From Botryotinia globosa (taxonomy: Eukaryota; Ascomycota; Leotiomycetes; Helotiales; Sclerotiniaceae): a stretch of 64,000 nt of DNA. Shown in pieces: positions 46,873 to 60,599 of this stretch (position 1 is its first letter; every line of letters begins with the position of its first letter). Where the stretch lies: the NCBI GenBank assembly GCA_014898425.1, contig RCSZ01000003.1, positions 3,130,227-3,194,226 on the forward strand, given 5' to 3'. The position numbers and the translations under genes are program-made. Under the pieces are notes generated by a model. That model was not told the DNA's origin and did no database searches. It saw nothing but the letters and a program-made list of their open reading frames with translations.

Positions 46873-48903
46873 ATGTAAATATATAATAATATGATTTTAT
46901 AATATAAAATTATATTATATCTATATATATTAATTATTAAGATATCTCTTGATTAATATGATATTAATAAGTGATTTAATAAATTTATTATAAATTTCCA
47001 CACACGCTCTTAATAAATACATTAAACCAATCTTATTTTATATTTTAATTTAAATTGATCTAATTTATAAATCCGATCAATTTGATACTAACTAATAACT
47101 TAATAAATTTATCGATCTTTTAATTGTTAATAAATATATAAATTAGATTCAAATCCTTTGATTTAATAGAATCTCTAATATAATAGAATCTGATTATTAT
47201 ATACTTATTTGTTTCATAAAATATAAAATTCTTAATAAAAACTAACACTAACTAATTATTTGTATATAAAGGGAATTTATCTTATTTATATAAATTAAAC
47301 TCTAATAATAGCTTTTTAATATAAATAATTTCTTTCATAACTAGATTTTTAATAATAAATTCTAATTCAACTATAAAAAAAGTTACAATAGATTATAACT
47401 TAGATTTCCAACTAATTAATCTATTTCCTAACATAAATATATATCTATTAATAAATATATATATATATATTTATCTTTCCCTCATAATCAATATTACAAA
47501 AACCGTGAATATAAAAACTATTTATTTTATTATAATTTGTTTTTTATTTATAATTCCTTTTAGATATTTTAAAACTCTTTTAATAACCTGAATATATTTT
47601 ATATTGAAATTAAATAAAAAACTAATTAATCTGAATATTAAAAAAAGTATCTAATCTAATTCCAAAAATTAAATATAATAAAAAGTCTATAATCTTTCAA
47701 TATAATTTGATATTATTATTATTGACTTTCTCTTTATTATAAAATAACTTTATTTTAAAATCTATAAAAATAAAAATAAAACTGAATTCTAATATATTGA
47801 ATTTAATTAATACCTTTTGAATATACTCTAATTAATATAATTTTAATACATTATTAACCCTTTCAATTTGAATATATAGATAATCCTTTATAAAACCTAT
47901 ATTCTTTAAATAAAAATATTCTTTTAAATTATTAATAAATTTATTAAAGATTTTTTGATTTTAAATTATTATAACAATATTATTAAAATATATATTTAAA
48001 ATATTATTTTTATTTTTATTAGTAAAAATACATTCTTTGAAAATCAGATTTATAAAGTCTAATTTATATAATACATTTTTGAAAATATTATATCATATTC
48101 TAATCGATTATTTTAAACTATATAAAGTTTTATTTAGTTTTAAAATTTTACTCTTCAGTTTTTTAAATGCTTTTAATAAATAGAATTTAATAAATTTAAT
48201 AATAATAATATATTAATATTGCTTTATATAAAAGCTAATATTATATCAATTTGATAAATTAATGAATTTTGTTAAAAAATTAATATAAATAAAAGCTTTC
48301 TAATTATAAATTTCATTACTAATATATCCATATTAATATAATCTAATCCATATAATTATTCAAATTTCTTGATAATAAATTTAGTTTTGAATTCAATAAA
48401 TTATCCAAATCCTTTATTTTATATATCTACTTAATTCTTAGAGTTTTATTATTCAAAATTATTGATAATATCTTAGGGTTTATTCAATTCCAAAATATTT
48501 ATTTTATGATTTAAAACTTTTATTTGATTTTTTTTAACAAACTAATAATTTCTTTATAGGATTTAAATTTAATTAATATACAATGTAATTTATTAATAAT
48601 AATCTTATTAGTAATTTTAAGTTTAATATTAAAATTTAATTAAAGATTTCATTAATTTATTTCGATGTTCACCCCTTTATTAATTGAATTGAAATATTTA
48701 GAAAAATCAAATCTATAATGAGAAATTATACTTTTTCTATTTTTATTCAAATCTTTATTTTCAGAAATTAAACCTTTTATTCATTTAGATTATTATATGA
48801 TAGATTTTATTAAATTTTTCTAATATAGATTTATTAGAATTAAATTTATTAAAATTGTTTTCTATATAATCTAATATTTTAATATTTTCACTGTTTTTAT
48901 TCA
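46873..48903 (-). mobile_element. Copia remnant A2: LTR and RNase H/RT part
   Basis: Homologous to the Copia remnant at 17,018-17,950 and extending further upstream into RT (to about 48,150 and beyond). Reverse strand; full of RIP-type stops. Its right edge is at the insertion point of the 5.9 kb Copia element. Confidence 0.65.
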
Positions 48904-48908
48904 TTTCG

Positions 48909-49142
48909 TGTTGGTTCGAGAAGGATACGGAAGACGTAGCACCCACGTAATGTAGATTCTATATATCTAATTATATTCTATTTAAAGAGTTAGCTAAATG
49001 GGAAAATAGTAGGTCTTATATAAGCATTACTAAAAGAACTAGTTTCTTTTGTATTCACTTAATTTTTTTAATATAGTAGTCTTTGTATTGGGGTTATTTC
49101 TTTGAAGTGAATTCTCTATATATGAATTCCCTTGTTTATATA
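48909..49142 (-). repeat. Left LTR of the Copia element
   Basis: 234 bp starting TGTTGGTTCGAGAAGGATAC. Best-preserved start of this LTR family, with several intact CG steps. Confidence 0.9.
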
Positions 49143-52100
49143 CTCGAAATTCTTTTTTATAATTTTAATATAATAGTTTTCTATAAAATCAACCCTTTTT
49201 TTATACTCTTTCTATTCATTTTATCATTTTGATATTAATTTTATTTATATTAATCAAATCAGTCAAAGTTTGGTATAACTTTTCTTTTGTTATTATATTA
49301 GTTAGATTAATTGGATCATCGATTTATATAATTTCAATAATCTCTTTTCTTTTATAAGATTGGTGTAATGCTATAATATCGATTATTAATCTTTTTTTAT
49401 TGATTATATTCAGTTTGATAAATAAATTGTATAAAAACTTCGAATCAGTATATAAGATTAATAGAATTTTTTTGTTAAGAATGGTATTGATTATTGAAGT
49501 GATTGTAATATCGATATCAAATCCCTAAACTAATTTGTATAATTCAGATATTAAAATATTGTATGTGATTTTTTTATATTTAATAAATGATTAATAAATG
49601 ATATTAGTATTATTATATTTGTTTATTATAATAATTATATAATTTATCTAAAATGAATAATTTTTGTTGTTTGCAAAAGAGGTATTTGTGAAGATAATAA
49701 TTTTAAGTGAGTTTAGGTTGAGTGGTATATAGTTTAATTCTTTGATAGAATTCTCTTTTTGTTATTTGATATATTTGTTTAATGTTGTGATGTTGTTTTT
49801 GTTGGGTTATATTATTTGTATAATTATTGAAAAATCGAAAAATACTTTAGATTGGTATATTATTGTAATATATATTTTACAAGCTTGTTATATAATATAT
49901 TGATTATGTATAGAAGTATGTTTTCGAATTTTGTTATATATTTTATAAATATTTATAGGCTTTATAAAAACAAATTATAGATTGTTATATTGGTTTTTTT
50001 AATTGAAATAAATATCATTATTTTGAAATATAAAAGTAATATTATTGAATTGTAATAGATAATTGTGAATTAATTCCTTGTAATCTTTAGTTATAAAATC
50101 GATTTGTTTAAATTATTTATTTTTAGTTTGTATAAATATATTGTTTTCTATAATGAATGTATTATCTATTTATAATTTTATAATACTAAATCCAATCCTT
50201 TTATTATTAGTATACAAAAGATAAGGGTTATATGTAGATTATTATATTCTAAGTTTTTTATAATGATGAATGTAATATATTCTGAATTAATAATTTCTTG
50301 CTTTTGGAATATTGTATAATAATTTAATAATGAGTAATATTATATTGATGGATAAACTTATCTCTTTTAAAGTATGGGTATAAAATATGCGATGTAAATT
50401 TGATATAGATTGAATGTATATTTGAATAATATTCCGAATGTATATATTTGTATTATTCTTTTGAATGCTTGTAGTTAATAAAGTTAGAATATATTAATAT
50501 GATTATTGAATTGTTAGTAATTGTGTTAGAATAGTTGTTTTATTAATATTATTATACATTTGAATAATTAATTTTGATTTATGGAATTTAATATCCATTC
50601 TTTTGTTTTTAATTTTATTAATAAATTGTAATTTAAAAATATATATTTTTGAAGGGATATTTGTTAATAATATAATTTTGAATACACTTTTAATTATCAA
50701 TCTATCAATCTTTTTTTTTCTAGATTCTTTATATAAAACCAATTCTTTAAGATCGGTGATAAAATAATCGAAATATTGATTTTATATATAAAGTCGAATC
50801 TAAAATATAATTATTTATGGAAAAGATATTGGTATAAACATTTGATTATTTTTGGATAAATTTGAAAGGGATTTTTTAGAATTTGTAGTGTATATAATTG
50901 ATATATTAAAAATAAATAATTTAATTTTGTTAGATTTTAATAAAATTATTTTGTGTTTATTAAGATAACCTGGAATTTGATTATTCTGATTAATTTGATT
51001 GTTTTAGTTAATTTGATCAATTTGGTTAATTTGATTAATTTGATTAATTTAATCAATTTAATTGATTTAATCAATTTAATTGATTTAATCAATTTAATCA
51101 ATTTAATTAATCTGGTAATAAGATTTCATTGATATAAATCTGAATTTCGTAGGTTTATAAGATAAATTAAGTGTACATATCTTATTATTTATATTAAAGA
51201 ATGGGAAAGATTCTTTTTATTTTCCTGAAGTGGTATTGTTACCCTCTCTCCAAACTAGTATATTACTATTCAATAATAAATCATGAAATACAATAATTAA
51301 AGGTTTATTGTATATATTTATAGCTTTTTATACCTTCATAGAATTGTGAATCTTACAAACCTTTATTATGGTTTTCAAGATTGCTGTTGTTTATTACAGA
51401 ATAGTTAGTATCGAAGGGTTATCCTTGATAAGGTAAGGGAAAGTATCGAAAATAAATAGGGTAGATACTAATCCGTTTGGTTTTGTAATATTATTGATAG
51501 CTTTTATAGTTATTTAAAATATAGAATTTTTTTTGATATTTAAATTACAAATTTCTTTATAAATAATTTTGTAAAATCTATACAATAATATATAAAATCT
51601 TTTAATAATATCAATTGAATAATAAACTTTTATAAAAACTATTTTTATTTGAATAAATATTGAATTAGTATATTATTGAAACTCTTTTCCAATAAAATTA
51701 ATATTTGTATTATAAATAATATACTCTAATGGTTTGATATATATATTGATTTAATATTTATAAAGCTTATTCTATATATATTTCATAATTATATTACTTA
51801 ATTATTGAATAATTTGAAAATATATAGCTTTATCGATAATATACAAAATAGGTTTATTATTGATATAGAAAATATTGATAAATATTGTATAATTGAATTC
51901 AAAATCTTTATCAAATAGAGAAAACTTAAATCTATTTAATAATTTATCATAAATCTAACAATAATAACAAAATTTCATAAATTGTTTGATTGTTTTAAAA
52001 TCTTTATCATATCTAAAACATTTGAATATTTTATAAAATTTATAAATAAATAGATATTCAAATCAATAATAAATTTATTATAATTCGATTTTAATAAAAT

Positions 52101-54591
52101 AATATTTTCTACTATTAATAAAATAATTAATCATATTCTGGATATTGATATTCCATAATAAAAATGTATAACCAAATCTTTGATATATAAAATAAACATT
52201 TTTAAATATAATAACAATATTTTCAAAATTATTATATTTGAATTTGAATCTATTTATATCTATTAAACAAAATAAAAATAGAATATCAACTTTTATTATA
52301 TTTCATTCTACATTTCCAAATAAAAGTTTTATATAAAATAAACCAATAAAAGAAATTGTTTTAATATTGAATTGAATTATTACCTAATCAACAATAATTT
52401 TATTATACTCAATATCCTCAATCTTCTTTTATACTAGATATTGATTATATTCAACAATTAATCTTTTAACTATTTCTATATTAATTATAATATCAAAGAA
52501 TTTGTTATTATTATATTATTCAATATTTATAACAAATACTTTAACTATCAATATATAAATATTTGTAATATTATTAAAAATAATTATTATTAATAGATTA
52601 TTACAAACATCTATTAATATAAAAAATGTTTTAAAGATTTTTTTAAAACCATTTATATTAATAAAATATTAATTAATAAAATAATTGTTATTACTATCAT
52701 CTTTTTATTTATCCTCTTATCCAAAATCTATCAAAAACTAATCATATTATTTTGTAAAGTTTTTATTATCGAATTTGTTATACTTGATATAATAATTTGT
52801 TTTAAATGAATCTTTCTTTTTTTGGATATGTTTATAATATCTACAATTTTTCTTTCTACAACCAGGAAAATAATAACCATCCTTACTTTTATTAGGTAAT
52901 ATAAAGAAGAGTTGTTTACTCACATATTTATTATAAAGTTTTCAAAAAGAAAAATTCGAAGATTCATTATTATAAAAATATTGATTTGTAAGAAATGTTT
53001 CAATTATAATTTGTCTTGGAAATGCTTTTTAATAAAAATCGATTATCTACTTAATTTGATTAATTAAATCTGAAACATTTAAGTAAGAGTTATATATTAC
53101 AAAATAACATTTTAAAATATAATTACATACAGATAAAACCTTAATATAATATAACTAAAAATTATATATAATCGAAGGAATTGTATACTAAAAGAAATAC
53201 AAATTTGTAATTATTGTATTAAATACCTTTTGAAGATTTATATCGGGATTTCTTTTGATATAAATTTTAAAAAAGATATTATTCCATTTGAGGAGTATAT
53301 TCCACTAATATTTAAATCCCTTGAAATTATTGATTATTATAATATATAATCCCTGAAATATATTAGGAAATTAGTCTAGATTTATTTGATAATATTCTCT
53401 AATTATATTTAAAAACATAATTGAAAAAACTATTATTATTATCTCAAATAATATAAATACTTTATAACAATATTTCTCAAATATATTAATCTTTAAATTA
53501 AAAGAATTATTAATACCTTTATATCTATTATTATCCTTATAGATTTTCAAAAGATTAACAAAACAACAACTCTAATTACATTAATCAATACTATAATCTT
53601 TTTTGTAATTGATATAATTAAAACTATTATTATTTCTATCATTCCTACCACCATTCCTATTATTTTTACCATTCCTATTATTTCCATTTCTATCATTATT
53701 TTGATTATTATTATTAAAATTATTCAAATTGTTATTATTATTATCAAATAATTCTCTACAAATATCTAGATTCCTTATAACTTTGCTAAATTTTAATAAA
53801 ATTATTTGATTATTTAATTTATTTTTTAAAAATCTATTAGAAATATCAACAATATATTTGTTTTAAAAAAATTCAATAAAAAGATTAGTCTATATATCAA
53901 ATATAAATGATTATATCCTAACTTGATATTCTCTGAATTGTTCTATAATCCAATCATAATATTTCTTATATAAAAATATTTTTAAAAAAATATTTTTGAT
54001 ATTCTTATTGAAATCAATATATATTCCATAATATCACAAAATCTTATAAAAATTATACAATATTAGCTTTTCAATATTTTTGAAGAAATAATATTGAATA
54101 ATATTGAAATTGTATATAATCACTTTTTGAAGGGATATATCAATAACCTTTGTATTTGAATATACAAATGTTTTATAAAGAAAATAATTATCAATATAAT
54201 ATTCGATTATACCTCTAAATATAAATCCTTTAAAAAATTATTTGATTATAAAAAGATTTCTTAAAAAAAAATAACTTTGAGATTCCTTCTTGAATTTTAT
54301 ATCTTTTGAATTCTCTTTCTTTAAAGTTATATCTTTTCCTACAAAAAAGTAACAAGAGGCATTTGATATATCATTATAATCAAATAAAAGATCATTCAGC
54401 AAATTTACACTGAAAATATCTTGATAGCCTTCTACAACCTAAAAAATAATTTATTCAAATTTAAACTAATCAAATTGCTTACCAGCTTTCTTAAAACTAA
54501 TATTGTATATAATAAAAATAAAAAAATAAGAATAAAAAAAAGAATTTAGTTTTTCAAATAATTAATTTAAATTTGTAATATCACTAATTAA

Positions 54592-54825
54592 TATTGATTC
54601 GAGAAAGATATAGAAAATATAATATCTACATAATATAGATTCTATATATCTAATTATATTCTATCTAAAGAGCTAGTTAAATGGGAAAGTAGTAGGCCTT
54701 ATATAGGCACTACTAAAAGAGCTAGTCTCTTTCGCATTCGCTTAATCCTTTCAATACAATAGCCTTTATATTAGGGTTATTTCCTTGAAGTGAATTCCCT
54801 ATGTGTGAATTCCCTTATTCACACA
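54592..54825 (-). repeat. Right LTR of the Copia element
   Basis: 234 bp ending CTTATTCACACA. Differs from the left LTR largely by transitions. Confidence 0.9.
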
Positions 54826-54830
54826 TTTCG

Positions 54831-55329
54831 AGATTAGATTAATACCTATTAATACTAATAATATTTTCATCTTCTATTTTTATTGTTTTTTAATTATTAA
54901 TCTAAGTCAGCCTCTTATAATAAATTAATATTAGTCTATTTCTTTTAACATTCTATTTATATTTAATACTAATATACCAGTCTATGATTTACGATAATAA
55001 AAATAGAAATTATTTAATTCAATATAAAAACCTTGATATAGAAGATTTTGAGATTCTAATTTTACATAAATATAATTCAATTGAATTTCTATTCATTTCT
55101 TTTTTAAAATTTCTAAAAAGTTTAAAATTTAAATTAAAAGGAATACTAATCAATCAAAGACTTTTTATTTGAATCATTATTCTCTTAAGAATTCTAATTA
55201 TTATTAGTACTAAACACTAATAAAATCCTAGAAATAACAGTTAGAATTATAATTACTATTAATATTAATTATTAAAAAATCCTAGAAATAATAATTAGGG
55301 TTTTCTAAGAAAATATTTTCTTGACTATA
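54831..55329. other. AT-rich spacer with dispersed repeat copies
   Basis: A 62-codon frame at 54,984-55,172 has no recognisable family. At 55,187-55,310 two reverse copies of the dispersed motif ACTAATAAAATCCTAGAAATAA occur; the same motif is found at 44,262, 59,541 and 61,950. Confidence 0.45.
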
Positions 55330-55807
55330 GCAACCGTGCACTTCTATTTGATCGATCTCAAAAATATACTCAAATATACTATTTTATTACTTTTTAGAAA
55401 TTAGATTATTATTCTTTTGAATAGTTTTTTTTAGAATAAATTTAATAATTTAATAATTTAATAATTTATATATAAATGACATTTATAATAAGATTTTCCT
55501 TTTTTTTCAAGAACTAATAAATATAATATATATTTTTAAAAAAAATTGATCAAAAAGTTTCTGGGAATTCGCTTATTTTAACTGTAATTTCTAATATATT
55601 AGAATTTTAAAATATTAAATGAATATTTTATAATATATAAAATTTCTAAAAATAAAATAAATAGTTTTTATCAAAGAAAATATATAAATAAATAAATTAA
55701 TATAATTATTTCAAGAATAAATATATAGTTTTGTTTAAAACTAAATATATTTAAATGATGAGTTTTAGTGCAAAATGACTATCGATCAAATAGAAGTGCC
55801 CTAGTAC
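55330..55807. mobile_element. 478 bp inverted-repeat element with TA duplication
   Basis: Ends share GCACTTCTATTTGATCGAT in inverted orientation (left from 55,338, right to 55,799) with a few weaker matched bases outside, and TA on both flanks (55,328-55,329 and 55,808-55,809). Interior AT-rich and non-coding. MITE-like, Tc1/mariner type by target. Confidence 0.65.
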
Positions 55808-55809
55808 TA

Positions 55810-56870
55810 TATTTCTAGTTTTTTCAATTAATAAATTTTTATAAAGATTATATAGATAAATAATCATAAAATGAAAATAAAGAAATCTATTAAAGATAGA
55901 GATTTATTAAAAACTTTATTAGAAATGTTAGATTTCAAAAGAAATAAGATATAAGAGAATTCAAATGAAAAGTACTTATATTAATATTTAATTAATAAAA
56001 TATAATATATACAGCTCCTATATCTTTCTTTGATACTCTTTAAAATATTATTGAAATTTCTTAATTTAATAAGAACTTTCTATAAGCTTCTTATAAATTT
56101 ATTAGAGGTTTACCTCCTTAATATTCTTGTTACTCGCGAGAGCCGAAGGTATATATATACACGAAAAATTCGATTCGGAAACTATCGGCTTAAAATGAGT
56201 TGCAATCCTGGCTATCCGATTGGTTATAAATCTTTTATAACATTCTTAGCAGCGGCCGCTATCGGCCGCATATATAACTACAATTGTATTTCTATATATA
56301 TAATCAAATTGATCAACTTGAATCAGCTTATTTAAACTAATATAAATTAAATAAAAGAGAAAAGAAATAGTAACTATATATAAAAGATTAAAGGCTTTCA
56401 AATAATATATTTTTTATATTACTAGTTTCAAAACTGAGGTTTTTATAAAGGATTGAAGTTGAAATAGTATAAATATAATTAGAGCTTATATAATCAATTA
56501 AAAGAGGTTTATATTGAATATAGTTGATCTAATATTAATAAAAATTATTTTAATACTATAGCTTTTATAGTTCAGTGGTATAATTGATGATTTAATGTAA
56601 AGTGACCCATAAAAATCTGAATAAAATTAAAAAAAAAGTAATATAATGAGGTAAACCGACTTCGCCTGTAAGCCTCACTAAAATTTCTTTTTTTAGATTT
56701 TTATAATTATAAATATAATTATATAATACTTTCTCAAAAAGCAAGGGGTCCGGGGGCTCGTAGGCCCCTGGTATAAGTTTATAAGCTTATGAATACTTTA
56801 GAAACTATTAGATTTTAGTAGATCAAAACTATATATTAATAGAAGTAGAGTTTCTAATGTACATTTTATA
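55810..56870. other. AT-rich spacer with GC-rich patches and a tRNA-like A box
   Basis: No supported gene; the 101-codon frame at 56,030-56,335 reads through a GC patch (CTCGCGAGAGCCGAAGG; AGCGGCCGCTATCGGCCGCA). At 56,566-56,590 the sequence TATAGTTCAGTGGTATAATT resembles a tRNA D-arm/A box, but no matching T-arm follows. At 56,746-56,772 GGGGTCCGGGGGCTCG and TAGGCCCCTGG form a GC-rich inverted pair. Confidence 0.4.
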
Positions 56871-57436
56871 GAATGCCTCAGGCTCACCAACCAGTAGCCC
56901 CGTGTAGTATGATGAGTCATCTTATTGATCACCACCAGTGGGCACCAGAGTGCACGGTGATTTTTGCCTGACCGCTTTCTTATCAAGCTGAATGTAGCTT
57001 GGCCATGCTAAGCACGTGAGATCATGGAACAAGAGATTCAAACCAAACAGGACATTCCTTCTTGATCTAATCGTCGTACTCGACCACAATATCGCCATCA
57101 CCATCTTCATACATACACACCAAGAAAAGAACCCTCCGGGAATCACCAAAATCTTCATAATCAATTTTCGATCATCATATTTGGAAATGAGTCAACACAA
57201 CAACAACTATTACTTCGAACCACATCAATTTACAGCCTTGTGAACAGTGCGACCGACGATTTTCTTTCTCAGGTCAATGAATTCGATACCTATACGCACA
57301 CAACAATTCGACTATAGCTAGGACCGCGGATAAAACAACAATCACCACTGTCGTGTCGCGCGTGCAGAGGCATTTTATCATTATCAAATCCTTTTTGAAC
57401 AAGTTACTTCCATCAGCATCACCGTCTATTAACGAA
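56871..57436 (+). promoter_or_regulatory. Upstream and leader region of the nuclease-like gene
   Basis: Composition returns to normal at about 56,870. The forward frame is open from 57,353, but the stretch before 57,437 starts only with GTG. The first in-frame ATG is at 57,437, preceded by AACGAA. A 75-codon frame at 57,016-57,243 overlaps the leader and may be an upstream frame; I do not call it a gene. Confidence 0.45.
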
Positions 57437-59287
57437 ATGATACCTTTGTTACCATGCGATAAACCTCAGCCTCGACCTCGTTATTCATTGCGATCTTTAA
57501 GCTCAAGTCATTCCTTCGATAAGCTCACTCCCAATCTCGATCCAACTCCTCCTCTAACCCCCTCCTCATCCATTTCCGATTTACCACCTGCCAAGTTCTC
57601 GTCACCACTACCAGCACTTCCAGTCGTTTTACCATCGTCTTCTCTTTCGCCTTCGGTCTGTCAAGTGGTGGAATTCTTATCCAGATATGCGAGTGATGAT
57701 TCCTCGGTGTCCAGCCAGGAGTTTAAGATATTTGATATCACCAAGGAAGATTCCTACATTTGCTTCAAATTGTTGGGGAAAGTAGTTGAAGAGCAAGAAG
57801 ATTTTACGAAGGTAGCCAGGGAAGTCTTGGATACAATTCAACAGAAGGAAGATTTTGAGGTGATAACCCGGAAAGCTTTGGATATATCTCGGCCATTTAT
57901 TCAAAGCTTTCAAACCATTAAGCTTAATCGTATCAGGTAAAATCCTATGGGTTCCTTACCCTTCATTCTCCAGTCTTCGTCCCCATATCTCCATCCCAAA
58001 TTTAAAAATTGTTAGCTAATGTCTCTCTCTACTACAGAATTGAATATCTCCTCGAATCATCCCAACTTGTCTTTCGAATGCCATCTCTAATCCATGATCA
58101 TTTCATATCTTTAACTCTCAAATTCATATCAAAAACGATCGAGTCTACAATTCGAGATCATAATCACGATCACAGCATTGCGGATAATTTCCCCTTCAAG
58201 TCGCAACTACTACATGGTGTTGATGGGAAACTTTCATATGGACTTAAATGTTTTTATGATAAAAAACACAACAAGACCTTGTACCCTGACATCGCATTTC
58301 ATTTCTACCTTCGACGTGGTCATCCGCAGAACCCACTGGGAAAATCTCAATCTCTATCTTGCAAATATCCAGGTCTCATAATGGAGGTCGGGTACTCTCA
58401 ACCCCTTGAAAGTCTAAGGAATTACGCCAGATACTATCTCCTTCGAATGGAAAATGGTGTCAATAAAGTTATGCTGGTGAAGATAGACCCGAAGACTAGG
58501 CGAGCAATTGTGGAATGCTATGAGAGATATAAGAAGACTTTCCGAAGGAAAGATTATTGGTACATCCGTATGTGTCGATTCAACAGAATTTCTCAACTGG
58601 TACGTATCTTTACTTTGTATACTATACTCGGGGGTGTTTTGGTTGATTTTGATTTTGATTCCGTCATACTGATTAAATGTTCTACAGGAGATCCGAGGTT
58701 TGGATGGTGGTGAAGGAGCTCACATCGATGAGGTACTTAGTTTTGAATTGGGTGATCTGGTTGTATCGACATGGCGCAATAAAGATCCCGAACTTCTGAA
58801 CGCTAAGGTACAACTTCCGATCCGAGACTTGTTCAATTTCATCAATGAGGCTTTCGATCGTCAAGATGAGGTGAATGAAGGCTCTGGATCGGTGCCTTCG
58901 CCATCATCAATTTCTATATGGGAAGAAGACGATGGGAGAGAACGTAGTATGTCGGCTTCATTTACCTTGCCGGGGACGACTACTTCTCTTGCAACGTCGG
59001 CACCGCTAAGTGAAGGTGGAATTTCGGATATGGAGGAGAGTGAGACATTGCTTACCCTCCCAAATCGTATCGCTGTCTCACCTAAAGGAAGCATTACCAA
59101 TGCCTCTTCTTCTACCGAGACTTCCCATCCGAATGGCATTGCCGTCACATCAAAGCGAAGCAATACTGATACTTCTCTTGCCGAACCTGTTCCTAAAACT
59201 ACTAGTTCATCTAAGCGAAGCAATGTCGATTCTCCTCATGCAGAGCCTCTCCCTAAAGCGCGAAGGGCAAAGAAACGTCGTGAATGA
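57437..59287 (+). CDS. PD-(D/E)XK nuclease-like protein, 553 aa, three exons
   Basis: Exons 57,437-57,936, 58,038-58,599 and 58,688-59,287; introns 101 and 88 bp, GT-AG and in phase, giving 553 residues. The Pro/Ser-rich N-terminus (1-80) is disordered. The central domain holds YPDIAFHF (Asp251), then CKYPGLIMEVGYSQPLE (Glu283), then an RNYARYYLLRMENGVNKVML block. This D ... E-V-x-Y-S-Q ... pattern is that of a family of fungal proteins assigned to the PD-(D/E)XK nuclease fold and often found in many divergent copies in Leotiomycetes and relatives. The Lys of a classical E-x-K is replaced (E-V-G), as is common there, so cleavage activity is uncertain. The tail is Ser/Thr-rich with a repeated SKRSN motif and a terminal nuclear-localisation-like KARRAKKRR. 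No RIP and no stop: the gene is intact 4.6 kb from the telomere repeats. Confidence 0.78.
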
Positions 59288-60402
59288 GAATAAAATAATT
59301 GGATAATTTGATATTGTAGAGTTTGAAGAACAAGCTAGCTGGTTCTAGTTGGCTTTATGGTTTTTGTATTCGGAATCTCAATGTATTTTAGAGTTATATC
59401 TAGTGTGCGAGACTCAGATTAGAGTTGAAATAAGATTTAACTTCTGAATGATTTTTTAATATTATTAGTATTGAAAGCTTCTAACGCTTACTCTTCCCTT
59501 AGTTTCTATCCACTCGATTTTCATTTTTAAGCCGCACTTATTCCCTAACTATTATTTCAAGAATTTTATTAGTAGTTATAACTAATAGTAACTACAACCC
59601 TAAGGAGAATAATAATCTAACTATTATTCCAAGGATTTTATTAGTGGTTAGTATTAATAGTGATTATAATTCTAACTATTATTCCAAGGATTTTTTTGGT
59701 GGTTAGTATTAGTAGTAATCTAACACCCTACTAACTGGTATCACTAGTTTTACTAGTATTACAAAATATTTAGGGTTTTTAGGATTAAATATATATATAT
59801 ATATATATTTTTGAAATCTAAAAGAAATTTGGGATTTAATAGTGTTTTTACTTTTTTGTTAGCATTATTCCTTATTGAATTCTATTTTTAGAATTTTAAC
59901 TAATATCATAGAATATCTCGTTTAATATTAGAGCTAGCTTATTAAAATTAACTTTTTTAAACTTTTCAAAAAAAACTGAATTGATTGATATAATTTTTAT
60001 CCAAATCGGGCTTAGTTCGTTTTTGACTTAGAAAAATACGATTTCCTTTATTTTTATGAAAATTTTAATCTAATATAAAAACTTAAATATTAGAAATTTC
60101 GAAAAATGTATAATATATTACTATAAATAGAATTTAAAACTGAATATTTTAGTATAGTTTTTATTATAAATATATAAAATTTCATTTTTTATTTTCTAAT
60201 TTTACTGGTATCACCAAAATCCAACTGGTATTACAAAATATCTTACGTAATAATGAAGCTAGCAATATAAGAATAGTATTTTTGAAATCTTTGAAGAATT
60301 TAGAACTATATAGCGTTTTTAAATTTTTCAAAAGCTTCAATTTAATAATTGAATATGAAATCACGTGAATATCACGTGATATCAATCCGAATCCGAATCT
60401 CC
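59288..60402. other. AT-rich spacer with dispersed repeat copies
   Basis: Three forward copies of the motif CTAACTATTATTCCAAGGAT plus TTTATTAGTGGTTAGTATTA lie at 59,541-59,730. A (TA)n run occurs at about 59,789-59,808. A palindromic ATCACGTGAT lies near 60,370-60,380. No gene seen. Confidence 0.5.
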
Positions 60403-60588
60403 TATTAGTATTATTAGTATTATTAGTATTATTAGTATTATTAGTATTATTAGTATTATTAGTATTATTAGTATTATTAGTATTATTAGTATTATTAGTA
60501 TTATTAGTATTATTAGTATTATTAGTATTATTAGTATTATTAGTATTATTAGTATTATTAGTATTATTAGTATTATTAGTATTATTAT
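60403..60588 (+). repeat. 9 bp minisatellite (ATTAGTATT)n
   Basis: About 20 near-perfect copies. The reverse frame (Ile-Leu-Ile repeats) is a by-product. Confidence 0.92.
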
Positions 60589-60599
60589 TATAATCACTC

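Larger units (their letters stand above)
48909..54825 (-). mobile_element. Full-length RIP-mutated Copia element, 5,917 bp
   Basis: LTRs of 234 bp at 48,909-49,142 and 54,592-54,825, flanked by exact 5 bp duplications TTTCG (48,904-48,908 and 54,826-54,830). Coding direction is reverse. Near 53,560-53,600 a decayed Cys-knuckle and near 53,630-53,720 an Asn/Arg/Gly-rich tract mark gag. At 50,742-50,503 the start of RT reads IPSKIYIFKLQFINKIKNKR, then FHKSKLIIQMYNNINKTTIL and TQLLTIQ, matching the fungal Copia pattern of V-F-K-I-K, K-S-R-x-V-x-Q, L-T-Q-S-P-T-I-Q. RNase H follows toward 49,200. No frame longer than 80 codons survives. Confidence 0.9.

Noticed and set aside
57016..57243. 75-codon forward frame before the nuclease-like gene
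   Set aside because: It may be an upstream frame in the leader, but there is no family match and a reverse frame overlaps it. Not enough to call a gene.
60403..60588. CRISPR-like or regularly spaced repeats
   Set aside because: The 9 bp units are head to tail without spacers, and the organism is a fungus.
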